From contig DAOPZY010000001.1 of the NCBI GenBank assembly GCA_035353615.1, positions 185,169 through 249,168 of the forward strand: a DNA stretch of 64,000 bases. The letters run 5' to 3'. Shown here one piece after another: positions 17,690-24,860 of this stretch; position 1 is the first letter of the stretch, and each line of letters starts with the position of its first letter. The position numbers were made by a program, and so were the translations under genes. The DNA comes from CAXXOK01 sp035353615 (GTDB taxonomy: Bacteria; Bacillota; Clostridia; Christensenellales; Aristaeellaceae). Under the pieces are notes generated by a model. The model saw only the letters and a program-made list of their open reading frames with translations, searched no databases and was not told where the DNA came from.

Positions 17690-17777
17690 CACCTATCCAT
17701 GGGGAAATGGAAGTGTTTACTCCGAAAAACGGCCCGGAAACCGGACGTTTTTTGACCGTTTTGAAAGGGGGCTGTTC

Positions 17778-19016
17778 ATGCAACCCACCGTGGGCATCAT
17801 TTGCGAATACGACCCCTTTCACCGGGGGCACGCCCGGCAGTTTGCGCTGGCGCGGCAAGCGCTGCCCAACGCGCGCATTGTGTGCGTGATGAGCGGCTGC
17901 TTTACCCAGCGGGGCATGCCCGCGCTGTTTTCCCCCGCGTTTCGAGCAAGGGCCGCGCTAAACGCGGGCGCGGATGTGGTGCTGGAACTGCCCGCTGCCT
18001 TTGCGGTGCGGGAGGCTGAAAACTTCGCGCTGGGCGGCGTTGCGCTTCTCAACGCGCTGCCGGGCGTTACCCACCTTTCGTTTGGGTGTGAAACCGATTG
18101 TCTGCCTTTCCTTGAGGCGGCCGCCGCGCAATTGGAAAAGCCCAACAAGCGTTTTACCGAGGCGTTGCGCGCTGCGCTCGCGCTGGGTCGCCCTTACGCG
18201 GCCGCACAGGCGGAGGCGGTCGCCGCCGGGCTGTGCGCGGATGGGTTCGGCATTCCCGCCCCGGGCGAGTCCCAAGCTCCGGCGGACCCGGCGGCGTTTT
18301 GCACGGCCCTCGCCCAACCAAACAACATTCTGGCCATATGCTACCTTCGCGCATTGAGGCGCTTGGGTAGCGCCATCCTGCCCCTGCCTGTCAGACGGGA
18401 GGGGGCGTACCATGCCGCTATCCTTTCCGCGACGGATTACCCCTCCGCCAGCGCGACCCGCAAGGCGTTTTTAGCCGGCGATACCGAAGCGGCTGAGGCG
18501 GCGTGCGGGTACTCCCTCGCTTCCGCCCCCCGCCACCTGCCTGATGCGCTGGACCCGGTGCTTTTGCACTGTTTGCGCTCCATGAACCTGACCGCGCTGC
18601 GCGCCTTGCCCGATTGCGCGGAGGGGCTTGAAAACCGGCTCACCCGCGCGGCGCGGGAAGCCGTTACCCGCAAGGCGCTGCTGGAAGCCCTGAAAACAAA
18701 GCGGTATGCCTACGCACGCCTGAACCGCCTTGCGACCCACGCCCTGTTGGGCGTGACCGCGTGCCTGCTCAGGGAGCATCCCCTGCCGGAATATGCCCGG
18801 CTGCTCGGGTTTCGTCGGGATGCGCAGACGATGCTCCCCGGGCTTGGGCAGAGCGCCCTGCCCGTGATTGCCAAGGCTGCGGACGGCAACCGGGAGAACG
18901 CGCTGTACGCGTTGGATAACCGCGCTTACGATCTGTGGGCTTTGGGCGCGGGTTTACCCGCCGGCTTCATGTACCGCGAGCCGGTCGCGGTGGTCGGCGC
19001 GCCTCCCCTGCCCTGA
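17778..19016 (+). CDS. tmcAL: tRNA(Met) cytidine acetate ligase TmcAL
   Basis: TmcAL (YlbM family) activates acetate with ATP and acetylates the wobble cytidine C34 of elongator tRNA-Met (ac4C). The start is the ATG at 17778 behind GAAAGGGGG, not the open frame upstream. The protein has 412 residues. The nucleotidyltransferase HxGH motif is at the N-terminus (GIICEYDPFHRGH). Next come MSGCFTQRGMPA, a typical VVLELP strand, and YPSASATRKAF, the family's second nucleotide-binding motif. It is divergent from pta-ackA, whose product acetate is its substrate. Confidence 0.93.
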   Translation: MQPTVGIICEYDPFHRGHARQFALARQALPNARIVCVMSGCFTQRGMPALFSPAFRARAALNAGADVVLELPAAFAVREAENFALGGVALLNALPGVTHLSFGCETDCLPFLEAAAAQLEKPNKRFTEALRAALALGRPYAAAQAEAVAAGLCADGFGIPAPGESQAPADPAAFCTALAQPNNILAICYLRALRRLGSAILPLPVRREGAYHAAILSATDYPSASATRKAFLAGDTEAAEAACGYSLASAPRHLPDALDPVLLHCLRSMNLTALRALPDCAEGLENRLTRAAREAVTRKALLEALKTKRYAYARLNRLATHALLGVTACLLREHPLPEYARLLGFRRDAQTMLPGLGQSALPVIAKAADGNRENALYALDNRAYDLWALGAGLPAGFMYREPVAVVGAPPLP

Positions 19017-19170
19017 AGCCGACCGAAAACACGCGTTTTGCCCGCGGCCGGATAGCCCGATTGAGCGCGCCCATAAGCCGACCTGTGCGCCGCAATCCTT
19101 GCGCGGCTTGGCTCGCAGGCGCAATTCCCGCCGACGATGGACAAATCGTTTGCCAGCGTCGTGAAAAGGC

Positions 19171-19199
19171 TTGCATTATCATCCGGTATCTGTTATAAT
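19171..19199 (+). promoter_or_regulatory. Promoter of rpmE
   Basis: TTGCAT (19171-19176), a 17-base spacer and TATAAT (19194-19199), with an extended TGt just upstream of the -10 box. Transcription would start about 50 bases before rpmE. Confidence 0.8.
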
Positions 19200-19254
19200 T
19201 ATTTCTGCGGTTCTATGAACCTGACACTAGCATGCGCAAAAGAGGTGAAATCGC

Positions 19255-19455
19255 ATGAAAGAAAAAATTCATCCCAAGTATGGCAAGGCAATCGTCCATT
19301 GCGTATGCGGTGAGACGTTTGAGACGGGTTCCACAAAGAAGGAACTGAAGGTGGAAATCTGCTCCAAGTGTCACCCTTTCTTCACCGGCAAACAGAAGCT
19401 GGTGGATTCCGGTGGACGCGTGGATCGCTTCAAAAAGCGTTTCAACATCGAATAA
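19255..19455 (+). CDS. rpmE: 50S ribosomal protein L31
   Basis: A 66-residue large-subunit protein starting MKEKIHPKYGKAIVHCVCG. It is the zinc-containing (C+) form, with VHCVCGE and ICSKCHPFFTGKQK supplying the metal cysteines. The presence of these cysteines predicts expression under zinc-replete conditions, with any zinc-free paralogue elsewhere. AGAGGTG precedes the ATG. Single-gene unit with its own promoter and terminator. Confidence 0.97.
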   Translation: MKEKIHPKYGKAIVHCVCGETFETGSTKKELKVEICSKCHPFFTGKQKLVDSGGRVDRFKKRFNIE

Positions 19456-19464
19456 CGGTACCAG

Positions 19465-19490
19465 AGCGGAGGCTTGCCTCCGCTTTTGTA
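19465..19490 (+). terminator. Terminator of rpmE
   Basis: A 9-bp perfect stem (19465-19473 with 19476-19484) with a tight TT loop is followed by TTTTGTATTT, ten bases after the rpmE stop. Confidence 0.88.
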
Positions 19491-19649
19491 TTTCCGGCGT
19501 TTTAAGGTATGGCTGTGCGGGTGGCGGGCAAGGCTGGCTCCCCCATCGGCCTCGGTTTACCGGGCGAGGGCATGCTCACCCGTCGCGCCGCCGATCCTTT
19601 TGTTTCAGATAGTCCGGCCTCATGCCCGACGCTTTGCCTCAGCGCAAAC

Positions 19650-19690
19650 AAACGCACCCACCCGCATGCCGAACGGGAAGGGTGCGTTTT
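19650..19690. terminator. Hairpin between convergent rpmE and nfnB, possible terminator of nfnB
   Basis: A 10-bp stem (AAACGCACCC at 19650-19659 with GGGTGCGTTT at 19680-19689) ends in T runs in both directions. It lies 136 bases past the nfnB stop on the minus strand. The rest of 19491-19825 shows no gene. Confidence 0.5.
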
Positions 19691-19825
19691 GCGTTGATTG
19701 TGAAGCTTTCGGTTCACGCCGAATCATTGTTTGCCCCCCATATGGGCCGATCCGGCGCCCCGGCATATTCAGTTCCAGTTTGGGCAGCCGGCTCGATGCC
19801 GGTTGAAATGCGTCGCCGGAGGCGG

Positions 19826-21217
19826 TCAGTCCATCAGGGAACGGTGAATGGCCGCCGCCGCCTGTTTGCCCGCGCCCATGGCAAGGATCACCGTAGCCGC
19901 GCCGGTGACCGCATCGCCGCCCGCGTAAACATTCGGGCGGCTGGTCAGGCCATCGTCGCCGTTGGTGACAATGCAGCCGTGCCGGTCGGTATCCAACCCT
20001 TGGGTGGTGCGGTGTATCAGCGGGTTAGGCTGGGTTCCGATGGCCATAATCACCGTGTCCACATCCAGCACAAAAGCGCTGTCCGCCTTGGTTACCGGGC
20101 GGCGTCGCCCGCTCGCGTCGGGTTCGCCAAGCGTCATCTCCACACAGCGGATCCCCGTCACCCAGCCCTTTTCGTCGCCCAGCACCTCAACCGGGTTGAC
20201 CAGCGTGTGGAACTGCACGCCTTCCTCCTGCGCATGCTCGATTTCTTCCAGCCGCGCGGGAAGCTCCTCCATGCCGCGGCGGTAGACAATGTACACCCGT
20301 TCCGCGCCCAACCGTTTCGCGCAGCGCGCCGCGTCCATGGCTACGTTGCCGCCGCCGACCACCGCCACCGCGTGGCTGCGCTGAATGGGCGTGCGGCTAT
20401 CCGAGCGGTAGGCCTTCATCAGGTTAATCCGGGTCAGGTATTCATTGGCGCTGTAAACGCCTTTCAGGCTTTCGCCCGGGATGCCCATAAAGCGGGGCAA
20501 ACCCGCGCCGCTGCCGATATACACCGCCTCGAACCCCATTTCAAACAGCTCGTCCACCGTAAGGGTTTTGCCGATGACCACATCGGTCTGTATGGTTACG
20601 CCCAGCGCCTTGAGGCCGTCGATTTCACTGCGCACAATGGCCTTGGGCAGGCGAAACTCGGGAATCCCATACACCAAAACGCCGCCGGCCACATGCAGGG
20701 CCTCGAATACCGTTACGGAATACCCCAGCTTGGCCAAATCCCCCGCGCAGGTGAGGCCGCTCGGGCCGGCGCCAATCACGGCGACCTTGTGTCCGTTCGG
20801 GGCCGGGGGTTGCGGCAGCGCAGCGCTGTGCTCACGGTGCCAATCCGCCACAAAACGTTCCAACCGGCCAATGCCCACGCTTTCGCCCTTCGCTTTGCGC
20901 ACGCATTCGCCCTCGCACTGGGTTTCCTGCGGGCACACGCGGCCGCAAACGGCGGGCAACGCGCTGCTGCGCGCAATCACCTCATAAGCGCCTTCCAGAT
21001 CCTCCTTGGCAACGCGCTCAATAAAGGCGGGAATATCAATATTCACGGGGCAGGCGCTTACGCAGGGGTGATTTTTGCAGTTCAGGCAACGTTTGGCTTC
21101 GGATACGGCCATTTCCAGCGTGTAGCCGAGGGCGACCTCATCAAAGTTATGGTTGCGAACGTCCGCCGGCTGGGTTGGCATAGGGGTTTTTTGTTGGCTC
21201 ATATTGCGCTCGGGCAT
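19826..21217 (-). CDS. nfnB: NfnB-type large subunit of NADH-dependent ferredoxin:NADP+ oxidoreductase (GltA-like)
   Basis: This GltA-like flavoprotein of 463 residues is paired with an NfnA-type subunit. In anaerobes the complex bifurcates electrons between NADPH, NAD+ and ferredoxin. The start is the ATG at 21217 behind AAGGAGGTG. The N-terminus holds cysteines for two [4Fe-4S] clusters (CLNCKNHPCVSACP, and CGRVCPQETQCEGEC). An FAD-binding VAVIGAGPSGLTCAG and a second nucleotide fold, VAVVGGGNVAMDAARC, follow. The C-terminus has the RPNVYAGGDAVTG stretch. A true glutamate synthase small subunit would sit next to a large gltB; none is here. The gene overlaps the nfnA stop region. Confidence 0.85.
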   Translation of the reverse strand: MPERNMSQQKTPMPTQPADVRNHNFDEVALGYTLEMAVSEAKRCLNCKNHPCVSACPVNIDIPAFIERVAKEDLEGAYEVIARSSALPAVCGRVCPQETQCEGECVRKAKGESVGIGRLERFVADWHREHSAALPQPPAPNGHKVAVIGAGPSGLTCAGDLAKLGYSVTVFEALHVAGGVLVYGIPEFRLPKAIVRSEIDGLKALGVTIQTDVVIGKTLTVDELFEMGFEAVYIGSGAGLPRFMGIPGESLKGVYSANEYLTRINLMKAYRSDSRTPIQRSHAVAVVGGGNVAMDAARCAKRLGAERVYIVYRRGMEELPARLEEIEHAQEEGVQFHTLVNPVEVLGDEKGWVTGIRCVEMTLGEPDASGRRRPVTKADSAFVLDVDTVIMAIGTQPNPLIHRTTQGLDTDRHGCIVTNGDDGLTSRPNVYAGGDAVTGAATVILAMGAGKQAAAAIHRSLMD

Positions 21218-21218
21218 T

Positions 21219-22061
21219 TCAGCGCACCTCCTTGGCAAAAAGGTTGCACGCCGTTTCCCGCGCATGCTGTTCAAACTCGCGGTACATTTCCCCACGGCGG
21301 AGCGCCTCGTCAAAATCCACCAGATGCCCGTCAAAATCGGGGCCGTCCACACAGGCGAATTTCGTTTCCCCGCCCACGGTCAGGCGGCAACCGCCGCACA
21401 TGCCCGTGCCGTCGATCATAATGGGGTTCATGCTCACAACGGTTTTCAAGCCGTACTTTTTCGTGGTCAGGCTCACAAATTTCATCATAATCAGCGGCCC
21501 GATGGCGATCACCTCGTCATACTGGTTACCGGCGTTAATCAACGCTTCCAGCGCGGTGGTAACCAACCCTTTTTCGCCGTAACTGCCGTCGTCGGTCATG
21601 ATTTTCAGCTCGTCGCTGAACTTTCGGAACTCGTTTTCCAAAATCACAAGGTCCCGGTTGCGGAAACCGACGATGCTGTGCACCACCGCGCCCTGCTCGT
21701 GCAGCTTTTGCGCAATCGGCAGCGCGATGGCGCAGCCCACGCCGCCGCCAACTACGCACACCTTATGAAGGCCCTCGGTCTCGGTCGCCCTGCCCAACGG
21801 GCCGACCAAATCCTGCAGGCTTTCGCCCGTTTCCAACGCGTTCAGCTCCATGGTGCCCGCGCCCATCACCTGAAAAATGAGGGTGACGGTGCCGGCTTCG
21901 CGCTGATACTCCGCAATGGTCAGCGGAATCCTTTCGCTTTCGGACATTGCCCGTAAAATCACAAATTGGCCGGGTTCAGCCTTTCTGGCAATCAGGGGCG
22001 CGGCAATCACCATCCGGGCCACCGTTGGGTTCAACATTTCCTTTTCCAGTATAGTAAACAT
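21219..22061 (-). CDS. nfnA: NfnA-type small subunit (ferredoxin-NADP+ reductase, PyrK-like)
   Basis: The 280-residue protein is a ferredoxin-NADP reductase-fold subunit, as in NfnA, SudB and PyrK. The N-terminal barrel ends in RKAEPGQFVILRAMSESERIPLTIA, the flavin-binding block. The NAD-binding part starts CVVGGGVGCAIALPIA. The [2Fe-2S] cysteines appear as MCGGCRLTVGG and later FACVDGPDF. AAAGGGAA precedes the ATG. It directly precedes nfnB, giving the nfnAB order, and ridA lies about 100 bases upstream on the same strand. Confidence 0.87.
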   Translation of the reverse strand: MFTILEKEMLNPTVARMVIAAPLIARKAEPGQFVILRAMSESERIPLTIAEYQREAGTVTLIFQVMGAGTMELNALETGESLQDLVGPLGRATETEGLHKVCVVGGGVGCAIALPIAQKLHEQGAVVHSIVGFRNRDLVILENEFRKFSDELKIMTDDGSYGEKGLVTTALEALINAGNQYDEVIAIGPLIMMKFVSLTTKKYGLKTVVSMNPIMIDGTGMCGGCRLTVGGETKFACVDGPDFDGHLVDFDEALRRGEMYREFEQHARETACNLFAKEVR

Positions 22062-22157
22062 GCTCTAATTCCCTTTCGTACCCGCCGAGGGGTTCGCTGT
22101 GCGCCGTCGGTTGATGCCCTCGTTCCGTTTGCGGATCGGCAGGCTCGACGGTCAACT

Positions 22158-22532
22158 TTAGCGAATCGCGACGCACTCGATTTCCACCAGCCCGCCCAGC
22201 GGCAGCCCGGCCACCTGCACGGTGCTGCGCGCAGGGTAATCGCCGCTGAAATAGCTGGCGTACACGGCGTTCACCGCGGCAAAATCTGCCAAATCCTTCA
22301 CAAAAATGGTGGTTTTGACGATGTTGCCATACCCGAGGCCCTTGGTTTTCAATATTTCGCCGATATTTTTCATGGAACAGTGCGCCTGGTTTTCGACGCC
22401 ATCCGCAAGTTTGCCGGTTTGCATATCAATCCCCAGCTGACCCGAGGCATACACCGCAGCGTCCGTCGCAACGGCCTGCGAATAGGGGCCAATGGCCTTA
22501 GGCGCCTGCTGTGTAAAAAGTATCTCCTTCAT
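22158..22532 (-). CDS. ridA: RidA family enamine/imine deaminase
   Basis: RidA hydrolyses reactive 2-aminoacrylate and other enamines released by PLP enzymes. The 124-residue protein has QQAPKAIGPYSQAV at the N-terminus, the family hallmark. ASGQLGIDMQTGKL follows, and PARSTVQVAGLPLGGLVEIECVA ends the chain, with the conserved substrate-binding Arg in PARST. AGGAG lies eight bases before the ATG. It is the first gene of a likely ridA-nfnA-nfnB transcript. Confidence 0.94.
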   Translation of the reverse strand: MKEILFTQQAPKAIGPYSQAVATDAAVYASGQLGIDMQTGKLADGVENQAHCSMKNIGEILKTKGLGYGNIVKTTIFVKDLADFAAVNAVYASYFSGDYPARSTVQVAGLPLGGLVEIECVAIR

Positions 22533-22589
22533 AACGTACCGCTCCTGTCCTTATATCAATGGGTTTCCGACCATGTGGAACCGGTTTTT

Positions 22590-22619
22590 ATTGTAGCATC
22601 ATTGCCGAAGGGATGTAAA
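22590..22619 (-). promoter_or_regulatory. Promoter of ridA-nfnAB
   Basis: On the minus strand TTTACA (22614-22619), an 18-base spacer and TACAAT (22590-22595), about 60 bases upstream of the ridA start. Confidence 0.65.
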
Positions 22620-22744
22620 GTCTTTTCCGCCTTGTCAAAAGATAAACGATAACGCGGGCCTACCCCGTACGCAGCCCGAAGCGGGCGCGGGTTTGACCTC
22701 AACAGGTCGCGGGGCGGTTGGGTAAACGGCTTCGCGAGCCGGAA

Positions 22745-22773
22745 TTGACAAACGGGCCTCAAAGGCATATCAT
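22745..22773 (+). promoter_or_regulatory. Promoter of the MarR gene
   Basis: TTGACA (22745-22750), a 17-base spacer and TATCAT (22768-22773), followed by the MarR start about 45 bases downstream. Confidence 0.75.
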
Positions 22774-22815
22774 CGGCATCGGATACGCCGTCACGGCGGT
22801 CAGGGAGGCACGGGC

Positions 22816-23262
22816 ATGCAGGATGTTTTCGGGGCGCTGTTCGAATTACAGCGGGAGTATCTTGAGCATGTGCGGCACGCATTGGGCGACGACAGCGCGC
22901 ACCCGCGTCAAGGCCCCATACTGGGCCTGCTGTTGGCAGCGGACGGCGTCAGTCAGGCGGACCTGATGCGCAAGCTTGGGGTCAGCGCCGCAACGGTCGC
23001 GGTGTCCGTCGCAAGGCTGGAGCGCTTGGGGTATGTGCGCCGCGAGCGCAATCAGCGCAACCAGCGGGCAAATGTGCTGGCCCTCACGGAGGCCGGCCGC
23101 GCGCAGGCGGAACGGTTGCAGCAGGCAATCTGCCTGACCTGCGGCGATGCGCTGGAAGGGATTGCCGAGGAAGAACTGGCCTGCTTTACGCAGGTATTGG
23201 CGCAGATGACCCGTAACCTGAAATGCGGCTCAACCTTCGCGGCGGAGGAGCCTAGGCGCTGA
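22816..23262 (+). CDS. MarR family transcriptional regulator
   Basis: A 148-residue winged-helix regulator with the MarR layout. A long dimerisation helix comes first. The DNA-binding helices follow (VSQADLMRKLGVSAATVAVSVARLERLGYVRRER), then the wing with NQRANVLALTEAGRAQAERL, and C-terminal helices complete the dimer. GGGAGG lies just before the ATG. MarR genes often precede the transporter or enzyme they control, but here the following plus-strand region is gene-free, so its target is not evident. A single Cys pair in the C-terminal helix (ICLTCGD) could be redox-active, but this is speculative. Confidence 0.88.
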   Translation: MQDVFGALFELQREYLEHVRHALGDDSAHPRQGPILGLLLAADGVSQADLMRKLGVSAATVAVSVARLERLGYVRRERNQRNQRANVLALTEAGRAQAERLQQAICLTCGDALEGIAEEELACFTQVLAQMTRNLKCGSTFAAEEPRR

Positions 23263-23396
23263 AATCCAAAAAGGCGGCTGGGTCTGCCTGCACCCAGTGC
23301 GGTCTGTTCTTTCTTTTCAGCATGGGCGCGGTTTGAATGCTTTTTTCGTTTTGATTTTAGCTGGATGAAAACTGTTTTTCATGAAACAGTCCATAT

Positions 23397-23430
23397 CAAA
23401 AAGGAACTGCAAGCACAGTTCCTTTTTTGT
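23397..23430. terminator. Bidirectional terminator between marR and barstar genes
   Basis: A perfect stem AAGGAACTG / CAGTTCCTT (23401-23409 with 23416-23424) is flanked by A- and T-runs, giving TTTTTT on the plus strand and TTTTTG on the minus strand. A second, weaker hairpin lies at 23371-23390. Confidence 0.85.
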
Positions 23431-23464
23431 TGATTTTTACATGCAATCTGCATTTGCCGCTCGC

Positions 23465-23615
23465 TTTATAACCCTGCAGGGCGTAAGCTCGCAGGGCGGT
23501 CAGGCGTTGCTGCGGCGGGTTTTCGCATACCCTAAGCCCCGATAGGGGTTCCGCCCCCGCCCCCTGAATGAGACATTCGCCCTTGGCCCTTTTTCGCCGC
23601 GCCGAGGGGTTCCCT
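23465..23615. repeat. Dispersed intergenic repeat, copy 3
   Basis: Blocks shared with other gene-free regions: CCCTGCAGGGCG, GTTGCTGCGGCGGG, AGGGGTTCCGCCCCCGCCCC, CATTCGCCCTTGGCCC and TTTTTCGCCGCGCCGAGGGG. It sits directly downstream of the barstar gene. Confidence 0.5.
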
Positions 23616-23625
23616 TTTATCAGGG

Positions 23626-23904
23626 TCAGCCGACGGCTTTCACCGTCAGCTTAATATTATAGTTCTCCCTCGCCGCGTCGCCAAACACATGCAGCAGCCT
23701 CGGCGTATACTCCGCCATTTTCCCCTTGGGCACGGTAGAGTAGCACAGGGTGATGTGCGTCGGCTCGGTAATGCTGGAAAGCTCGTCAAAAAGCGCGTCC
23801 AGATTGCCCCCGTAATAGAAAGGGAAGCCCATCTTCTCTTTCAGGTAGCGGTGCAGCGGTATTTTTTCCTCAAAGGCGGTAATATCCAGCTGAAAATCCT
23901 GCAT
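23626..23904 (-). CDS. Barstar family ribonuclease inhibitor
   Basis: The 92-residue acidic protein matches barstar, the intracellular inhibitor of barnase. The contact helix reads FPFYYGGNLDALFDEL. Relative to barstar it keeps Tyr29, Tyr30, Gly31, Asn33, Asp35 and Asp39 (Tyr30, Tyr31, Gly32, Asn34, Asp36 and Asp40 here). Trp38 becomes Phe39, and the Glu76 position is Asp (LLHVFGDAA). There is no signal peptide, as expected for a cytoplasmic immunity protein. The ATG at 23904 follows GGGAGG and lies 17 bases after the tandem-barnase stop, so both are on one transcript with toxin first. Confidence 0.92.
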   Translation of the reverse strand: MQDFQLDITAFEEKIPLHRYLKEKMGFPFYYGGNLDALFDELSSITEPTHITLCYSTVPKGKMAEYTPRLLHVFGDAARENYNIKLTVKAVG

Positions 23905-23921
23905 GGCGTCAACCTCCCTGC

Positions 23922-24788
23922 CTAGTAAAGCTGTTCAAAGCTCTTGTGGTTGTCCGGCGTGTAGTAGATCAGGCCGTCATTGCTCCAAACCAGCCGTTCC
24001 TGACTGCGCTTGCCATCGGTCGTGTTCACATCGCACTCAAACCACTGGCGGCCTTTGGCGTCGGGGAGCAGCCCTTCGCGGTTGCCAAAGCTGTCCCCGC
24101 CGATGGATTTGCCGGGGGCTACGTCGCCCAGGTTGTTTTTCTTGTTGGACCAGCCCAACGCCTGCGCCTCGTCGCGGGTAAGGTAGTTGCCTGGCAACTG
24201 CCCATACAGGTGCAGATAGGCCGCCACATCCTCCGGGGCAGTGTACGCGCCATCCTCCGTTACCGCAGCGCTTTCGGCGTATGCGGTTGCGGCCGGGCGG
24301 GCGGTCGCGGCGGTCGCAGCAGCGCTGACCGTGACCGATACCCGCGTAAACGTCTGGTAATGATCGTCGCTGTAATAAATCAACCCGTCATTGGAAAACA
24401 CGATGCGCAGGCCGTTGCGGTAGCCGCCGTCGGAGTCGATGTCGCATTCGGTCCACTGGCGGCCCTTCTGATCGGGCACCGCGCCTTCATAATTGCCAAA
24501 GTAATCCCCGCCTATGGATTTGCCCGGCGCAACCTGGTTCAGGTTGCCTTCCCGACTGTTCCAGCCCAGCGCCTGCGCCTGTTTTTTGGTGATAAAGTTA
24601 TCCGGCAGGCGGTTAAAAAGGGTCAGGTAGATCGCCACCTCCGCCATGGAGGTATACGCGCCGCCTTCTTCCACCGCGTAATCCGCAGCGTCAACGGCGA
24701 TTGCCTTGGTTTTTGCGGCGGCCACCCCAGCCGTAAATACCAGCATGCAAGCCGCCAACATCGATATCAGCCGCTTCATCCTGTCCAT
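23922..24788 (-). CDS. Secreted tandem barnase: two ribonuclease domains in one chain
   Basis: The 288-residue protein starts at the ATG at 24788, six bases after GGGAG; the ATG at 24794 abuts that site. A signal peptide (MKRLISMLAACMLVFTAGVAAA) precedes two complete guanyl-specific ribonuclease domains, at about residues 43-151 and 179-288. A linker rich in Ala and Thr joins them. Both keep the barnase core (AQALGW, APGKSIGGD, the LIYY strand). Domain 1 aligns gaplessly with offset 41: Lys27, Glu73, Arg83, Arg87 and His102 are Lys68, Glu114, Arg124, Arg128 and His143, but Arg59 is Tyr100. In domain 2 Arg59, Glu73, Arg83, Arg87 and His102 are Arg237, Glu251, Arg261, Arg265 and His281, while Lys27 is Arg205. 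Both look active. A barstar gene follows. Confidence 0.93.
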   Translation of the reverse strand: MDRMKRLISMLAACMLVFTAGVAAAKTKAIAVDAADYAVEEGGAYTSMAEVAIYLTLFNRLPDNFITKKQAQALGWNSREGNLNQVAPGKSIGGDYFGNYEGAVPDQKGRQWTECDIDSDGGYRNGLRIVFSNDGLIYYSDDHYQTFTRVSVTVSAAATAATARPAATAYAESAAVTEDGAYTAPEDVAAYLHLYGQLPGNYLTRDEAQALGWSNKKNNLGDVAPGKSIGGDSFGNREGLLPDAKGRQWFECDVNTTDGKRSQERLVWSNDGLIYYTPDNHKSFEQLY

Positions 24789-24860
24789 TGTCATCTCCCT
24801 TTCCTGTGCGCTGGCGAACGCTCCGCGCTATCCGGCGCTACCGCCTGTTGAAACGGTTCT

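Noticed and set aside
19826..21217. Glutamate synthase small subunit
   Set aside because: No large-subunit gltB is adjacent, while an NfnA-type subunit is, so the NfnB assignment fits better.
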